This document shows positions 11,635 to 24,655 of a stretch of DNA of 64,000 nucleotides, in pieces. This DNA is from Cricetomys ansorgei. Lineage: Eukaryota; Chordata; Mammalia; Rodentia; Nesomyidae. The DNA lies in assembly GCA_026225945.1 (NCBI GenBank), contig JAMJFZ010001074.1:4239001-4303000 (forward strand). Reading direction: 5' to 3'. Each line of letters starts with the position of its first letter. Position 1 is the first letter of the stretch. The notes below the pieces were generated by a model. It made no database searches and was not told the origin of the DNA. It was given only the letters and a program-made list of their open reading frames with translations. Both the position numbers and the translations under genes were made by a program.

Positions 11635-12829
11635 CTGTTTTTGGCCTCTTGAAAGTTATTGCTCAGCTCTCTACTTGTTACACTTTACTATAGACTTTAC
11701 TCTGTCAAGTTTTATTTTCTCTGCTTACATAGTCACATTATGTATTTTTAATTGGCATATTTTATCAGAGCCAGAAAAATCAACTGTAGAATTATATGCA
11801 TCCCCTTCCAGACTATTGTTTGTCAAAATGAATACAACTTGACTTGTCAACAGCTTCCATTTCTCCCTTGTCTGGAGAAAGTGGGAAGTGAGAACAGATA
11901 TAACATCTGTGACAGTAAAATAAGATATGGAATCCAAAGCATATCCACTAAAGGGACTTAGAATCAATCTTCTGAAACAGCTTTAGAGAAGAAGTGAATT
12001 GTGTGGTATGTTTCACTGAAGAGCTATATCCCTAATAGTTGGCAGAAAGTAAGTTAACAAAAGTTCATCAATAATTAACCACACATTAGTGTGAGTTAGC
12101 TTCTCAACAGCTCTATGAATCTTTATCCGTCTGGTTTGTATACACTGTGGAAACCAGTGCCAGAGATATATTTTATCTGGGCTGGGATCTCAGTGGTAGA
12201 ATGAATTTGACCTAATCACATGATTAGTTTTGCCAGAAGTCTGTCTGGAAACCTATCATACTAAATGCTATAGATTCATTTGCAATATTCTGGGTGACAA
12301 GAGGAAAAAAAGTCAGGGAGATATTTTTTCCCAGCATGTGGCAACATCATTCACTGTCTCGATACAGACTCATCTTGGTATAGGAAGTAGAAATACATAA
12401 TTTTTTTCATCTTGCAATACATAAAGGTAAATTTTATTCTCAGTAAAAATATCCACTAGTCAATAATTTTGCAGTTATTGAAGATATGATATGAAGATAG
12501 AAGATATGATCAATAGATTAATGTGCCTATATATGAAATCATAGAGAAGATAAATCAAAATCTAACATGCATAATACAAAAAGGGAAGTAAATGTGGGTA
12601 AACTGGAAATAATGTGTAATATGGAGACTAATCGGCCTGCCAAAATTTTGAAAGTGTAACACAAGCACTAGAATTATCATAAATAATAAGCCTGCATTCT
12701 GGATTTAGTAATCCCAATCTCTTTGTTTCTGAAACTAAATTTAAATATCAAAATTCATAAGCTTCTTGGTATCTTTTCTTTCTATTATAGTATTTACTTG
12801 ATAGACCAGATTATTTCATGTTATGAGAA
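11635..12829. other. Unassigned AT-rich DNA
   Basis: No exon or named repeat. Overlapping frames on both strands at 11725-11967 (69-82 codons) have no recognisable domain. Confidence 0.5.
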
Positions 12830-13440
12830 AGTCAATAGATTTCAAAGATTGGATAGAAAAGGAGATTTGTAGATGGCTAATGACCATATTAAAAAATGCA
12901 CAATATTGCATAGTGTTATAGAAGTGCAGAAGGAAACAGCAATGAGATATCACTGCAAAATTATTGGCATGGTCAAAGTCCCGAGAAACTCAGATCATCA
13001 AAGCCAGTGATCATATGTACTAACATGAACTCTCATATTTTTTTGTCAACAAGCAAAATTGAACAGTTTTTCACTGTTTACAAAGCTTTAAATTGTCTTC
13101 AACTATCACCACACAATCATGTTTCTCAATATAAGCCTTGATATATTGAAAAAAACTTCATCAGGAAAACCTTCAAAATTTTTTTCCTTATTGTTAAAAT
13201 TTGACATTTCTATATAGTGGGGTACTATTTCAAAAGGGACAAATTACGGGGATAACAAAATATGTATCTATATCAGTGTTATCGATATCTAAACTTCCCA
13301 AGAGTTTTCAGGGAGTGGGGGGAAGCAGAGAGAGGGATTTTTTAATAGTTAGAACATAGGAGATTTTTAGGAAACAAAATCACTATTTTAATAACAATGA
13401 AACTTGAAGAAACTAGCATTATATGAATATTTTACACATT
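12830..13440 (+). mobile_element. Ancient L1 (L1M-like) 3' region, sense, worn
   Basis: The order of fragments follows the end of mammalian L1 ORF2 and the 3' UTR: 'gatggctaatgaccatattaaaaaatgc' (12872-12899), 'agcaatgagatatcac' (12939-12954), and after a gap 'ttcagggagtggggggaagcagag' (13307-13330), comparable to the 'accaggggctgggggg' block. The reading frame is destroyed. The middle (13010-13250) is weak, so extent and continuity are approximate. Confidence 0.45.
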
Positions 13441-13700
13441 ATTCAGCTCTAATAATAAGGTCTACAAATCAAACTTAAAACCTAAGTTAAACTAACATGC
13501 TTAATGACTCTGAAACTAAGGTACAATAAATGTTCTTAATACCTATTACATTAAAATCAAATATTAAACAACACTTTCTTGAATTCTGTAATATCAACAT
13601 GATTTTGTTTCAATACTACATGGAGACAAGAAGTTGGCTAGGTCTAAGTGCTAAAGTCAAATCGAGCACAAATTTATTGTGATAGAGCTTTTCATGAAAA

Positions 13701-13701
<1 letters not shown>

Positions 13702-13739
<38 letters not shown>
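13702..13739. repeat. (CA)n microsatellite, about 19 units
   Basis: A pure run of CA dinucleotides with no interruption. It should be polymorphic. Confidence 0.97.
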
Positions 13740-13742
<3 letters not shown>

Positions 13743-14639
13743 CTAATAAGCCAGGTTTACTTACATAATACCCTGCATCATTTGGTCCACCTTTTAACTA
13801 TCTGACAATTTAGAACTGATATCCACCCCATGAAACTTTACTTCAGGCTTTTAAAACGTTTTCTGTCTGGCAATTTGGAATGTAGTGCATTGAATCTGAG
13901 TTATCAGCCACCTGCATAACCCTGAAGCAGGAAACAGTCTGGAATCACATTACTTTGATACAATGTTGACTTAGGAAACCTATTTCCTTTATTTTGTGCT
14001 ATGGTTTCAGTTTAAGATGTATTCATTCAAAGGGAATACCATCACAACTTGAGGAGCATTTTAGACAGCAACAGATTTATTAGAAGTGATTTGCATTGTT
14101 ATATTTGCTAGAAGTTCCACCATAGATTATCTGTAAACAAGAACTGAGAAGATCATTGATACAGTTCTCTTTGAGTTGAAAAGGCTTGAGAGCAGGAGAT
14201 GATATTGTTGTTTTCAGTTAGGATTCACTGAGAATCTGTAATTCTGGTGCAAGTCCTGGCATCCAAAGCTGAAGAACAGTGCGTTGTAATACCCAAGGTT
14301 GGGGAAAGTCCCACTCCAGTTGAAATAGGAACTTCCCCTTCTCTGTATCCTGTACAGTGTAGAGTCATCTTTCATCAGACAGCTCTTTAGCGAGTGGTGA
14401 GGGAGTACCTTCTTATCAAGTTTTGACTCAGGTATTAGTGTTCTTCAAAAACATCTTCATGAATACATACAGAATTATTCTTTACTGCCTTTAAGTCTAT
14501 TACTTAGCCAAATCAATTTAACCATTAAATTAGCCATCTCAATTACTAATAAGATACAGGTGAAGAAGATAATCATTTGTTTGCTTTAAAATCTGATTGT
14601 TACTGAAGATCGGAGTGTTGTGCAACAACTTCTTCCACA
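13740..14639. other. Unassigned DNA
   Basis: Nothing recognised. The sequence is somewhat less AT-extreme than its neighbours and has no obvious poly(A) tails, so it may be largely unique. Confidence 0.45.
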
Positions 14640-15060
14640 ATGAAGAATCCTTCCTGGAAGTAGGAGAATGCTAAGGAGACTCAGGAAGTAAATGTAATAT
14701 GCAAGTGCAGAAAAGTCAAAACCAATGAATTCCCAAGGCTTCTCAGGATTATACAGGAAGTGGGAACAGCTGGAGGTAGGAGATATGATACATTGCTTGC
14801 ATGTGTTACAGGAAGCTCAAGGATGCAGCTTTGATGAGTCCTTACCCAGGCTGGTGTGGGCTTTTAGGGATTGCAGCTGCCTTCGATTCATAAACGGTGC
14901 TGTAACTAACCAACCAGCCACACTCCTGCAAGTAACCACACTAAATTCTTTGGTTTATCAACTTGGATATTGATGGAATCTTTTCTTTTGTCTGTCCCCA
15001 GTGTCCTCTCTGTGATGAATACATGTTTCTTCACGCCTCCCAGTGAAAACTTAACAGTAA
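14640..15060 (+). repeat. Possible unclassified rodent interspersed repeat with an 82-codon frame
   Basis: The segment has a phrase-like composition that I associate with repeated rodent sequence (for example 'ccaggctggtgtgggctttt' at 14846-14865 and 'cggtgctgtaactaac' at 14894-14909), but I cannot name the family. It contains an 82-codon frame at 14725-14973 with no recognisable domain. An unrelated unique sequence is possible. Confidence 0.3.
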
Positions 15061-18000
15061 CGATATTTTTTTAAACAATCTTTGAGATTATGATATTATT
15101 TTTATTTTGTCTTTCCTTCCTCCAAGCCCTCAGTACAAATTCCTGTATCAAAACCAGAGCTACCTATAAGTTATTATCTATACATGAATAAATTGATACT
15201 TCAAAAGGCAAGTTGCCCATGCAGCTGGAGATAAACTGATTCAATATCCAAATCATAATGTTTTCAGTTATATTTAAATATTTTTACACATCTCCTTTGG
15301 TCAATGAAATTTAATATAAAACTAAGTTGGGGAAAATAATACATATTTTTATTTTACAAATCTACTCTTAATTTCATTATTATTTTTAAAAAGGAATGCA
15401 TAAATGCATGTTGTGGATAAAGATTGCTTCAACTCTCCTGAAAGGACCAGCTGAGTTTACAAGGAGAAAACCTGCTCTTATCTAGTTCCTTGTGTTCTTT
15501 GCATTGCTGTTGCTGCTGCTTAAATCCAACCCTTTCCTCTGAAATTCATGCATCTTGTTACTTATGATGAAAGAAGTCCACTTTAAGATTATGAAAGTAT
15601 TAAAAAAAATATGGACATGTCATAATAGTGGAAACAAAGTTTCTCAGATTCATTTTCTAAGAAAGCTGATTCTCTTCTTCCCACCTCCTTCTCTTCCTCT
15701 CCCTGCTCCTGTTCTTCTTCTAATGATAAAAGGCAGGGAAAAAGTATTTGTTCAATGTAGCCATATTGGTAAAGGGACAAAGATATCCAGTGTCCCTGTT
15801 CAGTTCAGGAACTTGATGTGAAATTAAGAAAATGATGGGCCATGCATGTGTATATCTACACAGTTCAAAGCAAGGTGTGGTCCTGCCCACCACTCACTCA
15901 TCGTTGCCTAAGCTTCAGTCTCATCCTGTAAAGTAGTCTGACGAGCTATACATCTCTTTGCAAGAGACAACTTTCTCCTCTTAGTAGTAGTGCCTTTTCC
16001 TTCTCCCAGTATGAGATTCCTGGGTAAATTATGTTGAAAAGCTTGTAAAATTTACCTTGCAAACTAATGGGGTAGTCTTCATTATGTTATGGGGTATCGG
16101 AGCCAGAAATATCTTGTGACAAGTGCAAGTTATTTTAAATTATCTTAAAATTCTATGTAATTTTCCATTCCCTTCCATTCACCATTTATTGAAATAAACT
16201 TGCCCAAGGTGCAGTTGTACTTTATGATTGTGAATTATTCTTCTGCTTGCTTCACTCTCCTGTTTGCTTTCATTTCTGTAAACATCATCTTTACCCAAAC
16301 ATTTCTGTAAGTCTTGCTTGATTTGGATTACTCACTTGGACTAGGTAACAATTGTCTTCATCCTTGATTTTTTGCAGAAATTTAGAACACGCTATTTTCA
16401 GTTAAACTACAGTAGCTATGTATGTTTGTGTGGTACAATGTGATGTTTTAAAGCTATTTCTCCTCTGCTTTAGTTGAATCTGTAGCCTTCAAGCAATATT
16501 TTTTTCTATCCTCCTGAATCCTCTTCACATTGCTCTTGTACCTATTTGATTTACCATTTTAGTAAACTTAAATTTACACAATCTGAATTCAATGAACCCT
16601 TGTAAGAATAAGATATATCCTTGTAGTTAATGATCAGCAGATTAAAAGGCTAGTGATAAATAAGGACAGCTTTTAAATAATAGTTGGTATTGTGCTTATA
16701 CACCAAGACAGAAAATACTTTTATTGCATGTACATTCATGACAAGGTCTAAATGACAGTCAGCTTTTGATTTTATATTTTAATAAGATTGTCATTGTCCT
16801 TGAAAGCCATTGAATTCATTTTATTCCTAGTATGTCTTAAATGTTATTATATTTAATTTTTGAAGTTAGACACACATATACCTCAGAGAAGGTCTTACCA
16901 CTTTATGACATCATCATGTGCAATAGCATAGCAAGGAACAGTCTAGAATAGCTTGCACCTAAGGATGCAAACCTGGGAAAAGCTGACCAAATGATGTTCT
17001 ATGGGTAGCTAGAAGTGAATACCTCTGGAACCAGTCTTTCAGAAATGGCATGATTTGCTTATTACCTAACTACTGATTTCATTAGATATAATCATGAGAT
17101 AAAGTACAGCTATTTTGCTGCTCAGCGGTCTGGCTTTACAAAATCAAGCTGTCTTCTTCCTTACATCCATGAACAAATGAAATTACCATAACTTGTGCCC
17201 CGAGATTCAGTCACCCAAGTCGTGATGGTGACATTTCAAACAAAGGTTCGTGATTTTTGAGAAGTAAGTCACCTCTGTAAGGAAGAGTCAGAAAAGAATC
17301 ACTTACAAGGTACATTTTGTATATAGCAATGAGGAAAATGTCAAATTTCTGTTTTTACATCTATGCATCAAATTTTAAATTTCTTTTTATTTAGGTTAAA
17401 GATATATTAATCTAGGCTTCATATGTTCATGCTAAATTCACTGTATGGTTTATGTGTGACAAAACTCATTTTATCAAAACAAACCTGTGAAAAAATTCCA
17501 CAGAAGACTGAATGGCTCAAGAGATTTTTTTTAAGGACCGGTGTTCCTGTTAGTAAATTATGATGTTCTACTTAAGTTTTTGATTTGGAAATATGTTTAT
17601 ATTTGTCTTTTTCTAATTTATATTTTCTCTACATTATCTTTTTTCCCTGAGTCAAACAATGGTAAGATTCCTGAATTGGTTGTGGGTGTATATTCTAGAA
17701 GGCATCCCAGCTCCCCAAGGTGATAATGATCAATGAGAGGAAGTTTACAAAGAGCCCAAGGACATGCGTCCAATCCCTTTAGTTGCATGCTGAATCTGTA
17801 TTGTGCATAATGTGATGGAATTCATTATGTACAATATTTTTTCTCTACTTTAAAAATATTCCAAGACCAATGAACTCAAAATTACTGTGAGTTCACTGAC
17901 CTAATCTTAGCTCTTCACATGACAAGTGTTATCTGTCCCAAATTTATGCTTTGTAAGTATTTTACAGTAAAGCATTGCTACTTTTATTTTCTTAATTATT

Positions 18001-18104
18001 AGAAACTTAGTATTAGAAGGTTCTATTCGGTAGTAGGAAGATCGCAAATAATGTTAATTCTGATCAACTATTCATTTTAATTCAATTTCATATATAGATG
18101 TCTG
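15061..18104. other. Unassigned AT-rich DNA, apparently poor in recent repeats
   Basis: Three kilobases without a SINE, LTR or L1 end that I can identify. A pyrimidine-rich stretch at about 15675-15722 creates a polyPro/Leu-like frame on the + strand and a Glu-rich one on the - strand; both are composition artefacts. No splice-bounded exon is apparent. Confidence 0.45.
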
Positions 18105-18368
18105 TAATCCAGGTTTCCACCTGAAAATCATCAGGCTGCCACCGAAAACCATGCCGATGTGTAAGCTGTGCTCCTGCCAGAGTCCATGTTAATGACCCTG
18201 ACCAATGCTGCCACTGAAAACCATGTTGAGGACCAAGGTCGGTCTTGCTGCTATCAGCTATGGGCAGGAGAGATTCTGTAGCAAGAGTATCAAGGACTAC
18301 AGATAGAAAAAGAGACACTGAGGGTTTCTGCGCCAACCACCAGCCATCCGACCAAAAAAACAAAAAAC

Positions 18369-18425
<57 letters not shown>

Positions 18426-18735
18426 AGAGAAAGAGAGAGAAAGAATTCTGATAGAGATACTGAAGCATATTCACAGATTGATGCCTTCTGGTAGGGGTGG
18501 GGATGTTAGGAGTCAGTTTTCTTTAAGGATCTATCCACTGAGAGTCTGAAAATGCCCCAGTAAGGACATGGGAACACAGAATGGACTTTTTCTTTTCCTT
18601 TTTTTTTTGTGTGTGTGTGTGTGGTGGGGTGACACAGAAATGGAAGATTGGACATGGGAGGAGTATGATGTGGGTACTATCGGGATACATTGTATGAAAT
18701 TCTCAAATAATTAATAAAATTATTCTGAAACCTGA
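18105..18735 (+). mobile_element. L1 (Lx-like) 3' UTR, 5'-truncated, sense
   Basis: The segment follows a rodent L1 3' UTR: repeated 'ctgccac..gaaaaccatg' phrases (18137-18225), the 'gagattctgtagcaagagtatcaaggactacagat' region, 'gatagagatactgaagca' (18450-18467), 'ggagtcagttttcttta' (18510-18526), and a terminal 'gtatgaaattctcaaataattaataaaa' block (18692-18719) next to an A-rich tail. No ORF2 remains, consistent with 5' truncation. Confidence 0.75.
18371..18444. repeat. (GA)n tract inside the L1 3' UTR
   Basis: About 25 GA units followed by imperfect GAGGGAGAGAAAGA repeats. It begins where the L1 3' UTR has an A/C-rich run, so it probably expanded after insertion. The 128-codon SLSLSL frame on the minus strand is caused by this tract. 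Confidence 0.95.
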
Positions 18736-19976
18736 AAAAAAAGTTCAGTATAGAATTTCCTAGAGGAGGACTGTGAAGTCCTTTACTCATATCTGTTTCA
18801 CAATGGAAGAATAAATCAGTCTTCCGTAACATTTCCTTTTAAGGAAACATCTTTTACTCACAAAATCTAAGACCAGTTTTACTACAACTAAAGGTAGAAT
18901 TACGGGTAGCTTAACTTATGATTACCGCAAGATTCTTAATTCTAGTTCCAGAGTCACATGGCAAAGCATAATTTCTTACTCAGATGTTCAGTCTCAATAA
19001 ACTCAACGCGAGAATCTAGAAGCACATTATTTAAAAAGCAGTTGTATACAAATGACTGCATTAGTTGTATAAATCACAACTGACATGGGTGAAGCCTCCA
19101 AAAACTATGAACACTCAAGAAGGGATTTAGCTCTATGAATTCAAACCTTTTAAAAATATTACTGTGTGTTATTGGAGAAAGTCTGCCAGGATCTTCTAGC
19201 TTCTGTCTCTAAATCTAAACTCAGGGTGTATATGAATATTTAGAATAATTTCAAAGTATGAACATTTCACTCATAATGTTTAATTATAAGAGCAATTATT
19301 AGAGAAAACATAAATGTGGAATATTTGAAAAAACACAACCATCTAGAAACATGATTCTGACATGATCTGGAGTTGAGAAACCACAATCTTAGTAAAATTG
19401 TTTTCAACCAAGTAATTAGAAACGATTTTTCCAATAGCTTACCCACAGAACAACTTGTAGGGGTGATCACATTCTTTGCTTCATGGATGCTCTTTCACAA
19501 AGAAAAAAGCAGCAATGCTTGAATAACAAAATTATTCTTTTCAAAAACAGAAATAAAGAAAAATGAAACCTTCCTATTTTCAAAATGTAAACTTTTAATA
19601 AGCCTGTTAGTCTTCAACATTATTCAAAATATATAATTAGAAATCATATGGCCTTGGGAAGCCTTAATCAACTTTGTATTGACTGCAAAATGATTTTGTT
19701 ACAAAATAGACAATAAATGCAAAAATATCACAAAAAAACGATTAAATGCTGTCATACGAACCTTCTTTAGCTCTAAGATGCTAAACCTATGGTTTCAGTG
19801 TCCTAACATAAGAAGAATTTTCATACAACTCATTGTATGGCATCTGATAAGAATACCTTTTGATAGCTGTCATTTCTTGTGACACCAAATTAATTAAGTC
19901 AACATTTGCAATATTGTCATGTGTGACATTTTAAATAAATGGCTTCAGTTTTGAAATTTGCATGCTTGGAAATTTA

Positions 19977-19978
<2 letters not shown>
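18736..19978. other. Unassigned AT-rich DNA
   Basis: No gene or repeat identified. The minus-strand frame at 19470-19267 (67 codons) has no recognisable features. Confidence 0.5.
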
Positions 19979-20024
<46 letters not shown>

Positions 20025-20025
20025 G

Positions 20026-20056
<31 letters not shown>
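19979..20056. repeat. (TA)n(CA)n(TA)n microsatellite
   Basis: About 44 bases of TA, a CG-containing junction (ATACGCACAC), about 10 CA units, then TA again. The IYIYIY frame across it is an artefact. Pure TA of this length is prone to cruciform extrusion and slippage. Confidence 0.97.
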
Positions 20057-20890
20057 CCTACTCTATATTCAAATTGTTGTTGAGTCTACTGAGTATAAAA
20101 ATTGTACCACCATGGTAGAGGAGGTTGATAGCAAAGGAGGCAGCAGGGTTCATGAACAGGAACAAGTGGATAATTTGTATGACATTTTTTTACTTTATCA
20201 GTAAAACTAAAATTGCTTATAATTTATTTACAAATAAATTATAGTTTTAAAATCATATTCAAGATATTAATAATAAAAAACGACAAAGTATGTATAAAAT
20301 TATGCAAGTAATTGTGAAATCCATGGACTTAAACATTGAAAAGCTCAAATGCAACTGTTAAGTTCACGTTTTTTAACTGGGAGACTGTAGGAGTATAATA
20401 AAAATAGATTTTCAATTTCATTCTATTGAATTTATAATTTTATCTAAATAAAAAGGCAAGTGTACAAAAGACAACTATAAAAATAGAACCAGAAAGTAAT
20501 TAAATATTTTAGAGGTGAGTTATTAAAAATTAAATATTAATTAAATTAAATATTATACTGTCCTCAATTTTTGTCAGTGATTTGTTAATACAAAATAAGG
20601 AGCTATAAAAATCTATTTTCATGGGTTCTTTATCTACATCTTTCCTATGTTCATTGATTATTTGAAAAAGTCACCCTTCTCATTTATTTTTAATAATGAT
20701 CACAGTAATCCAAAAGCAGTTGTATAAAAGAAACAAGATTTGGATGGAAATCAAAACATCACTTCAAAGAAAACTTTGATTCATGGAAACTAATGTCTTT
20801 GGCACACCTTAAAGAACATGTTAAAATTTCACCAAGACTTCAACTATACCTTCCAGTTAGTTTAGATTTACTTATTCTTCTTTAATTAGC
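20057..20890. other. Unassigned, very AT-rich DNA
   Basis: TTAAATATTA-type strings near 20525-20560 dominate. No repeat family or coding signal can be supported. Confidence 0.5.
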
Positions 20891-21010
20891 AAGTAACAGG
20901 TTCATTATGAAATTTTCATAATAAATGTTATGTACTTTCCCCAAATTCACACCTCCACATGATCTTCTTTTCTCCTCTCTCTACTGTTTTTAATCTTTTT
21001 TTTTTTTAAT
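20891..21010 (-). mobile_element. Rodent L1 3'-end fragment, antisense
   Basis: 'tcattatgaaattttcataataa' (20902-20925) followed by 'tatgtactttccccaaattcacacctcc' and a pyrimidine-rich tail matches the antisense rodent L1 3' end (tcattatgacattttcatac...tttgatcatattcacccc). The same phrase recurs at 25.97, 28.1, 57.98 and 63.3 kb in this window. Confidence 0.5.
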
Positions 21011-21179
21011 CTGTTTATATTTTCAGAAAAGCTTAGGAACTCTGTGGTTTTCGAGATAAAGTGTGAGCTGCAATAGTGGTGTGTTAGTTTGAAGTGTTAA
21101 TAGACAGTATTATTTGGTTGGCTGTCTTCCCCTTAGTGTCTACTGTTACTCCATATCATTGTTATTTATTTCCTATTTA

Positions 21180-21600
21180 TTTATTTTACAGGAGAAAGTA
21201 ATTTCATGCACTACCTTGGCCAGAAGGAACAGCTGGTATTTTTCACTCTTGGAAAGAGTGCCAAGGATAGAAGTATGTGGGTAACCGATGGTGTAAACGA
21301 CCTTGAAATCTGTCTCAGCAGCTGTCACTGCAGTGGACATCGTACAAATACCGGGAATGCTGCTCTTTGCTGCCAAGGCCTTCTGTACTTTTGGCTTCAA
21401 GTCCTCACAGCTCTAAACGTTGTGTGCTTGCTACCAACGTCACAGGACTTGACGGGTTAATGTGTAGAAAGCATTTCTTTTTTGCATCCTGTTTGACAAA
21501 GGACAGCAAAGGGAAGGAATTCCATGTTTGTTTCAGGCTCCATGTTGTTCCAATTATTTCATGTTGTTTTGTGGACAAATTAATTTCACAAAATGTATAG
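21180..21600. other. CpG-containing patch with overlapping open frames on both strands, unidentified
   Basis: This patch is less AT-rich than its surroundings and carries several CpGs (for example 21283, 21299, 21342, 21353). Frames of 75-84 codons are open on both strands (21173-21400 minus; 21206-21460 and 21367-21600 plus). The minus frame reads as non-repetitive protein-like sequence (KPKVQKALAAKSSIPGI). I do not recognise a family. It could be a decayed processed copy, an exon of an unfamiliar gene, or chance. Confidence 0.25.
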
Positions 21601-23559
21601 ACGACTTTGAAAATACTTTGTTCCTTGAGAAAACATCATTTGAAGAATGCAGTTAATCTATAGATTCAGAACTTGTCAAATGGCTCAAAAATTTAATCAT
21701 AAGTTTTACAGTCACTATTTTTCTGTGAAGATGTCTTCTAAAGTTTATTATGACAATTTTAGAAGGCAGATAAATGATAGAATACAAATGATTTAAATAG
21801 CTAAAACTCAATCCTTGTAAATGTTTACTTTGTATTTCTCTTTTGCTATTTAATATATCTGAGTATTATTTGAAATGTTTTTATATAGATGCTTGAGTAC
21901 AATTTGACTAATAGTATACAGGAAAATAGGAAATATTCATCTTATTTTATGAGCATTAGATTGAACTGAATTGTATTTGGGATATTTAATCTGCCAAAAT
22001 GATAACCATTTTTGAAAAATACTGCTTAATCCTTCAGGTGGAATAAAACTTTAAATGGTTAAGTGCACCTGGAAATTTTGTACTTATCATCTCTGCTACA
22101 GGTAAGTATGTGGTGAAGTCTCAGTTGAAGTCTGGGCCCTGTCCAGTTTTTCGACTCCTCTCCAGATATTCTCTTCTCGAATGAAAGTCTGAACTAGATA
22201 TTGTAACATAAATTGATTATTAAAGGATCTGTATCATGTAAATGAAAGTGGTACTGCCTGGCCTTTTAGCAGTGCATTCTTTAGGGAAATATCAATAATG
22301 GAATGATTAAAAATTAATTTTAAGTGATTTGGCTAAAATGTATAAAGACAACCAAAGAAAAGGTTGTCTTACTCAAACATTGATTCCTCTTTTATTTCAT
22401 TATTGTTATTATATGTAATAATGTTTGAACTTATTCCTCAAAACTAAGTATTCATTGTAATTTTCCCTGTGTTTTCCAGTGAATACATGATGACATGCTA
22501 AAATTCCCTTTCTCTGCTTTAGTTGACTGTTAAGCAAAGACTGTAGCACTAAGTCCATGCAGATTCACAGGTGATAGTCTATTTGATGTGCTCATGATTG
22601 ATTAGCATTTTATTAATTATTAATATTTTCTAACCAATACAAATTTTAAAAACATTAAATGTTTTACTTAAGAAAATAAAACTTTGTGAATTTACATAAA
22701 GTGAACATATGCTTGGAACATTTGAATATCAAATTTAACAGGAGTTTCCAAAGGTTGCTTCATTGCATCTTCCAACTGAACAACATCAACACTGAAGATG
22801 TGTTACACAAAGAACACTGGAAATTCTGCTCTTTGGGCCAGGATGAAGCTCAGCATTGAGTACACAATGTATTGTGACAAAATTTGTAGTGTAGTCATTT
22901 TATTCGTATTCACTTCTAAGAAATTAGGATTCAAAATTTAGAAACAGTTGAACAAATTCACTGAAGTGACAGCAGTACTAGGAAAGACAGTAAAATCAAT
23001 AGACATTAGAATGTCAGAAATGAAAAACATATGAAGAGTTATAGAGAAAGGTATATTTCAGAGTTGATATCATGGGATGGCCACAGGGAAGATGAAACAG
23101 AGATCAACAATTGTGACTAGATGGAACAGAAACAGGATTGGCAAAGACAGATGCTTAACCAGCAATTCAGACACTCTTCCTGGCCACTTTGATTGGGGAG
23201 TCTGAACTGGATTCCTTGTTGAGTTCCATTCCTGCTTCCCACTGCCTTCCCCTGTCACTTTGCAAAAGGCTCTGCAGTAGAGGAAGACCTTCAGGAACTG
23301 GTTAGGAGATACATCCAATCATCTTTCATTTAGAGTTTTGATATCAACATACTTGGACAAAGGATAAAAATCTCTTGCTGTTGTTGAAGCTCTGTTACGT
23401 GTAATTGGCAATTAATCTTGCAGCACTCTAGTCTGCACACAAAACATTCATCCCAGGTTAATTATTATTTTTAAGCACAGTGATTTATTGGTAAAGCAAT
23501 TTTAGTTACACTGAGAAATGGAAAGATGCCCCACAAATTATCCACTTATTTCTATTCAC
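21601..23559. other. Unassigned AT-rich DNA
   Basis: No recognisable repeat ends and no exon support. The frame at 23318-23070 (minus, 82 codons) contains no known domain. Confidence 0.45.
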
Positions 23560-24655
23560 GAGCCCTGCTGCCTCCCTTGCAGTCAATCTCTTCTATCATG
23601 GTGGTACAATTTTACACTCAGTAGACTAACAACAATTTGTACATCCCTACCACTCATGGTCATAATCTATATTAGCATTAGTCTTGGTGTTCTCTGTTGC
23701 ATGGATTTTGGTATGTTTATAGTGACTTTCCTTTATGTACATTACTGCATATACAATACTTTCACTGCTTCAGAATCAATTCCCTTCCATGTTTTTCTCT
23801 ATCGTCCACTCTTTCCCATAAACTCCTACCAGCAGCCGATCTGTTTGATGTTTGCATAGTTTTACTGTCCTTAGAAAGTCATATAGCTGAAATTATACAA
23901 TATTTTTAATGTGAGTCTTAAAGATGTCAGACTGGCATCTTTTTTTTTAAACCTTAATTACATGCATTTAAATTACTTCTTTCTACCTACCTTTCAGCAC
24001 TAAAAACTATTCTTTTATCTGGAAGCACCACAGTTTATACATCATTTCACCTGCTGAGCATATTTTGTTGCTTCCAAGTTTTTGCAATTATGAAGAAAAC
24101 TACTACGAACATCTGTTTTAAAGCTCTCATGAAAATCTGCACCTTCAACCCATTTGTGAAAATACCAAGGTGTGGGATTATTGGATAAGATAGTAAAGCT
24201 ATTTTCAGGTTCACATGAAGCCACTGAATGTTTTTTGAGAGCAATTGCTTTGCCTTATTCAAACTCTGGGTAAATGAAAGCCCTCAATTCTCTGTGTCAC
24301 TTGGTGTTTCTAGGATGTTGGACATAGGTGTTGAAGAGTATCTAAGTTTTATTAATATTTAACTCTTTAGTTACATATGGTATTATCTTTCTCATTCTCC
24401 AAATGAGTATTTGCCTATTGTGTAATATAACCATTTGTTATTTCATTTTTTAGTTATATGTGTTCTTTGTATATTTTTAGCAACTATATTTCTTCAGGTA
24501 TTTTTTTTCAAATTCTTCTTCAAGCTTGTACATTATTCTCTGGTTTCCTTATTTCTTTAATGAAGCCTAACTTTAAAAATTTAATGAAGTCCAGTCTACA
24601 AATTATGTATTTGGTAGGTAGTGCCTTCAGTTTTATTAAAGGCATGCCATAGTCA
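23560..24655 (-). mobile_element. Ancient L1 (L1M-type) 3' end, antisense
   Basis: The antisense order of the mammalian L1M 3' region is readable over about a kilobase: 'gtcatatagctgaaattatacaat' (23877-23900), 'ccacagtttatacatcatttcacctgctgagcatattttgttgcttccaagtttttgcaattatgaa' (24027-24093), 'accaaggtgtgggattattgg' (24161-24181), 'gttctttgtatatttttagcaactatatttcttcaggta' (24462-24500) and 'atgaagtccagtctacaaatta' (24583-24604). Divergence is high. The element predates the rodent-specific repeats around it. Confidence 0.8.

Noticed and set aside
14725..14973. 82-codon frame as a gene
   Set aside because: No domain, no start context or splice support, and the surrounding sequence looks like interspersed repeat.
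18088..18474. The longest open frame (128 codons, minus strand) and its + strand counterpart, as a possible gene
   Set aside because: About a quarter of it is a Ser-Leu (or Arg-Glu) alternation produced by the GA tract, and the rest is antisense L1 3' UTR.
23518..23909. Cysteine-rich frames of 70-113 codons on the + strand
   Set aside because: They lie in antisense ancient L1 sequence, with no independent evidence of coding.
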